The notes beneath the pieces are model-generated. The model saw only the letters and a program-made list of their open reading frames with translations. It was not told where the DNA came from and did not search any database. A DNA stretch of 16,453 bases from Fibrobacterota bacterium (lineage in GTDB: Bacteria > Fibrobacterota > Chitinivibrionia > Chitinivibrionales > JANQEN01). The position numbers and the translations under genes were made by a program. Numbering within the stretch: the stretch's first letter is position 1; every line of letters begins with the position of its first letter. Below are positions 15,027 through 16,453 of this stretch, in pieces. The stretch is taken from positions 1 to 16,453 of the forward strand of contig JAUXBV010000009.1 of the NCBI GenBank assembly GCA_030619215.1. Reading direction: 5' to 3'.

Positions 15027-15375
15027 CCTTTTCAACCTCCAGGTTCTTTAAATATAACTCTTTACCGCTCATTATTTCGACCTTGTTCGATTTACATTCT
15101 ACACATTGAAAAAAGTAATTACCCTCTACTTCACCGCTCCAGCCGCACTGCAGGCACTTTATGACAATGGGCACAACTTCGACCTCAAGTGTTGACCCTT
15201 CCGCTATTGTATCTTTTGTCAACGTTTCATAGGCAAACGTCAAATACTCCGGCACAATCTGCCGTAGCTTTCCCGCCGTAACAGTCGTTTTAATAAGCCT
15301 GCAGGGAGATCCGACTTTCTCCATTTCCGATAGAACAGCGGTTACTATTTCCTGGCAAAGGCTGAATTCATGCAT
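15019..15375 (-). CDS. hypA: Nickel metallochaperone HypA
   Basis: The 118-residue protein starts MHEFSL and keeps the nickel-binding His2 that follows the initiator methionine. Its zinc site is CxxC at Cys74/77 and CxxC at Cys91/94. HypA passes nickel, together with HypB, to the hydrogenase large subunit. The start is fixed by the required Met-His-Glu terminus, although no strong Shine-Dalgarno site precedes it (AGGA is about 16 bases away). It is the first gene of the hyp set and follows a 201-base gap. The family also serves urease in some bacteria, but no urease gene is visible here. Confidence 0.95.
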   Translation of the reverse strand: MHEFSLCQEIVTAVLSEMEKVGSPCRLIKTTVTAGKLRQIVPEYLTFAYETLTKDTIAEGSTLEVEVVPIVIKCLQCGWSGEVEGNYFFQCVECKSNKVEIMSGKELYLKNLEVEKDE

Positions 15376-15386
15376 ATGGATATGAT

Positions 15387-15426
15387 TGGAATCCTATTGG
15401 ACTAAAATAATGGAATACTGGAATAT
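15387..15426. repeat. TGGAATNN octamer units upstream of hypA
   Basis: The plus strand has two adjacent eight-base units, TGGAATAC and TGGAATAT (15411-15426), plus a separate TGGAATCC at 15387-15394 with a nearby TTGGAC. They match the octamer units between hypC and hypD, about 3.6 kb away, and here lie between the predicted hypA promoter and the hypA start codon. Only one orientation is clear here. Origin and function are unknown. Confidence 0.5.
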
Positions 15427-15451
15427 TGATTTTTTCAAGGAAGTTTAAATA

Positions 15452-15479
15452 ATTATCAATGACCAATAAGCTATTACAA
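15452..15479 (-). promoter_or_regulatory. Possible promoter of the hyp genes
   Basis: On the minus strand TTGTAA (15474-15479), a 16-base spacer and GATAAT (15452-15457) form a fair sigma-70-like match about 77 bases before hypA. The gap is AT-rich, so chance similarity cannot be excluded. A new promoter is plausible here because the hyp set is separated from the upstream gene by 201 bases. Confidence 0.3.
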
Positions 15480-15551
15480 TGGGAAAAAAATATCGAGGTA
15501 CCGTAAAATAACAAATCAAGAAAAATATCCGTGAATGCCTGATTATGAAAA

Positions 15552-15569
15552 TTAAATAGTCTTATTTAA
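15552..15569. terminator. AT-only stem-loop just after the FdhB-like gene
   Basis: Seven bases after the stop codon the minus strand has TTAAATA, a four-base loop AGAC, and the perfectly complementary TATTTAA, followed by four Ts. The position and T-run suit a transcription terminator, but the stem has no G-C pair and would be weak. It is palindromic, so it could act in either direction or be a protein-binding site. Confidence 0.3.
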
Positions 15570-15576
15570 AAAAGGT

Positions 15577-16453
15577 CTAGATCCCGGTCCCGCTCTCTTC
15601 TTTCAGCTCATCTTCTTTAAACACAGTAACAGGAGCCTCTTCCCCAACATCTCTTCCCGGTACATACTCAAACATCCCCTGCAATTCACTCCCGATCATA
15701 TTAAACAGCCGTGAGACCGGCAGGTCATTGGGGCATGCGCTGTCGCACATACCGCACCCGACGCAGGAAGTTGCCATATGGCCCAGGCGGGTAAGGTGAA
15801 AAATCAGCGTATCGCTCGGCATGCGGGTCGCACCCTTTCGGCGCGCCCAACTGAGAAACTGATCCGATCTATGCTCAAATACTCTCGATTCAAATACACA
15901 CTCTTTACAGTAGCAGATCGGGCAGACATTCATACAGTTATGGCAGCGTATGCAGGTTGAAAAAGTATCGAGCAGCCTATCCATCCCTTTAACCTGCTCT
16001 TTCATCTCACCCAGTACTGTCTTGCGTTTCTCTTTACGTTTGCTTATGACTTCATTGACAGCGCTTTCCCGGCTGCCCGGTATTTCGTCTTTCAACTCCA
16101 GCGAAAGTGCTTCTGCCAGCTTTTTCTCAAATTTATCACCTACCAGTACCGGGATCTCTTTTGATACATCGCTCCCGATAAGGCAAATGGTTATATCCGC
16201 ATTTACCGGAGCGGGGAATTCGCAGATTTTGCAAGCATCGCGAATTAAATCCTCATTTTGAAAGCTCCCGTTAGACATGGCCTGCGCATAAGCGGTTCTA
16301 TCCTGCTCACTCATTGCAGCGAATTCCTTCACTTCGAAGGTGCCAAAGCAGTCAACCGCTATGGTGACCACATTATCAAGCTTAACCTGAAGAAACTTCG
16401 AAAGCTCCAATGCGCCCCTCAGTTCGCACGGTTTTAATACCGCTCCAACCAAT
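15577..16453 (-). CDS. FrhB/FdhB-like flavo-iron-sulfur oxidoreductase subunit (N-terminus outside window)
   Basis: An open frame enters from the window edge and ends at a TAG; 292 codons are visible including the stop. The first TTG in view is not a believable start because conserved sequence begins at once (VGAVLKPCELRGALEL). This segment, DNVVTIAVDCFGTFE at 27-41 and the DACKICEFP cysteine pair (74/77) match the coenzyme F420 hydrogenase/formate dehydrogenase beta-subunit family, which binds FAD and clusters. The C-terminal half adds two [4Fe-4S] motifs, Cys167/170/173/177 and Cys230/233/236/240, with three further cysteines at 180, 182 and 185. In bacteria such subunits pass electrons between formate dehydrogenase, heterodisulfide-reductase-like or hydrogenase modules and a soluble carrier; the partner lies outside the window. 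Whether F420 is used cannot be decided. Confidence 0.75.
   Translation of the reverse strand, partial: LVGAVLKPCELRGALELSKFLQVKLDNVVTIAVDCFGTFEVKEFAAMSEQDRTAYAQAMSNGSFQNEDLIRDACKICEFPAPVNADITICLIGSDVSKEIPVLVGDKFEKKLAEALSLELKDEIPGSRESAVNEVISKRKEKRKTVLGEMKEQVKGMDRLLDTFSTCIRCHNCMNVCPICYCKECVFESRVFEHRSDQFLSWARRKGATRMPSDTLIFHLTRLGHMATSCVGCGMCDSACPNDLPVSRLFNMIGSELQGMFEYVPGRDVGEEAPVTVFKEDELKEESGTGI

Noticed and set aside
1..16453. CRISPR arrays, tRNA or rRNA genes, insertion sequences, selenocysteine codons
   Set aside because: No regularly spaced repeats with spacers, no cloverleaf-like sequence in the gaps, no transposase-like product, and no gene needs an in-frame TGA read-through.

Overview
All 17 genes in this window lie on the minus strand, so transcription runs from high to low coordinates. 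They look like an anaerobic carbon and redox island from a strictly anaerobic bacterium with the Wood-Ljungdahl pathway. The acetyl-CoA synthase is of bacterial AcsB type, Shine-Dalgarno sites are strong, ATG and GTG starts are used, and GC content is moderate (mid-forties by eye). The phylum cannot be fixed from this sequence. Desulfobacterota, Planctomycetota (including anammox-type), Nitrospirota, Omnitrophota or an acetogenic lineage would all fit. No 16S, tRNA, insertion sequence, CRISPR array or phage gene was seen, and no gap without a gene exceeds about 200 bases.

Region A (16453 to 15577) is the C-terminal part of an FrhB/FdhB-like flavo-iron-sulfur subunit whose start lies outside the window. 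Region B (15375 to 9549) is a complete maturation set for the active site of [NiFe] hydrogenase, in the order hypA-hypB-hypF-hypC-hypD-hypE. hypA, hypB and hypF overlap. The two larger gaps, before hypA and between hypC and hypD, carry degenerate TGGAATNN octamer repeats. No hydrogenase structural gene is visible, so the client enzyme is probably upstream of the window or elsewhere.

Region C (9430 to 1) looks like one long operon: cooC, cooS/acsA, cooF, a small [2Fe-2S] thioredoxin-fold protein, a PAS protein, a SpoIIE-type phosphatase, nuoE-like, nuoF-like, a short nuoG-like subunit and acsB (cut by the window). CooC loads nickel into the CO dehydrogenase CooS. CooF can carry the electrons away. 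The NuoEFG-like proteins form a soluble NAD(P)H diaphorase that could accept or donate those electrons. AcsB joins CO, a methyl group and CoA into acetyl-CoA. The PAS/SpoIIE pair is a regulatory cassette inside the redox operon.

The most interesting point is this arrangement. A three-subunit diaphorase of the kind usually paired with [FeFe] hydrogenase HydA, with its PAS/SpoIIE companions, sits between CO dehydrogenase/CooF and acetyl-CoA synthase, and no H-cluster domain is present. This suggests, but does not prove, a soluble CODH-NAD(P)H oxidoreductase module feeding or draining the Wood-Ljungdahl carbonyl branch.
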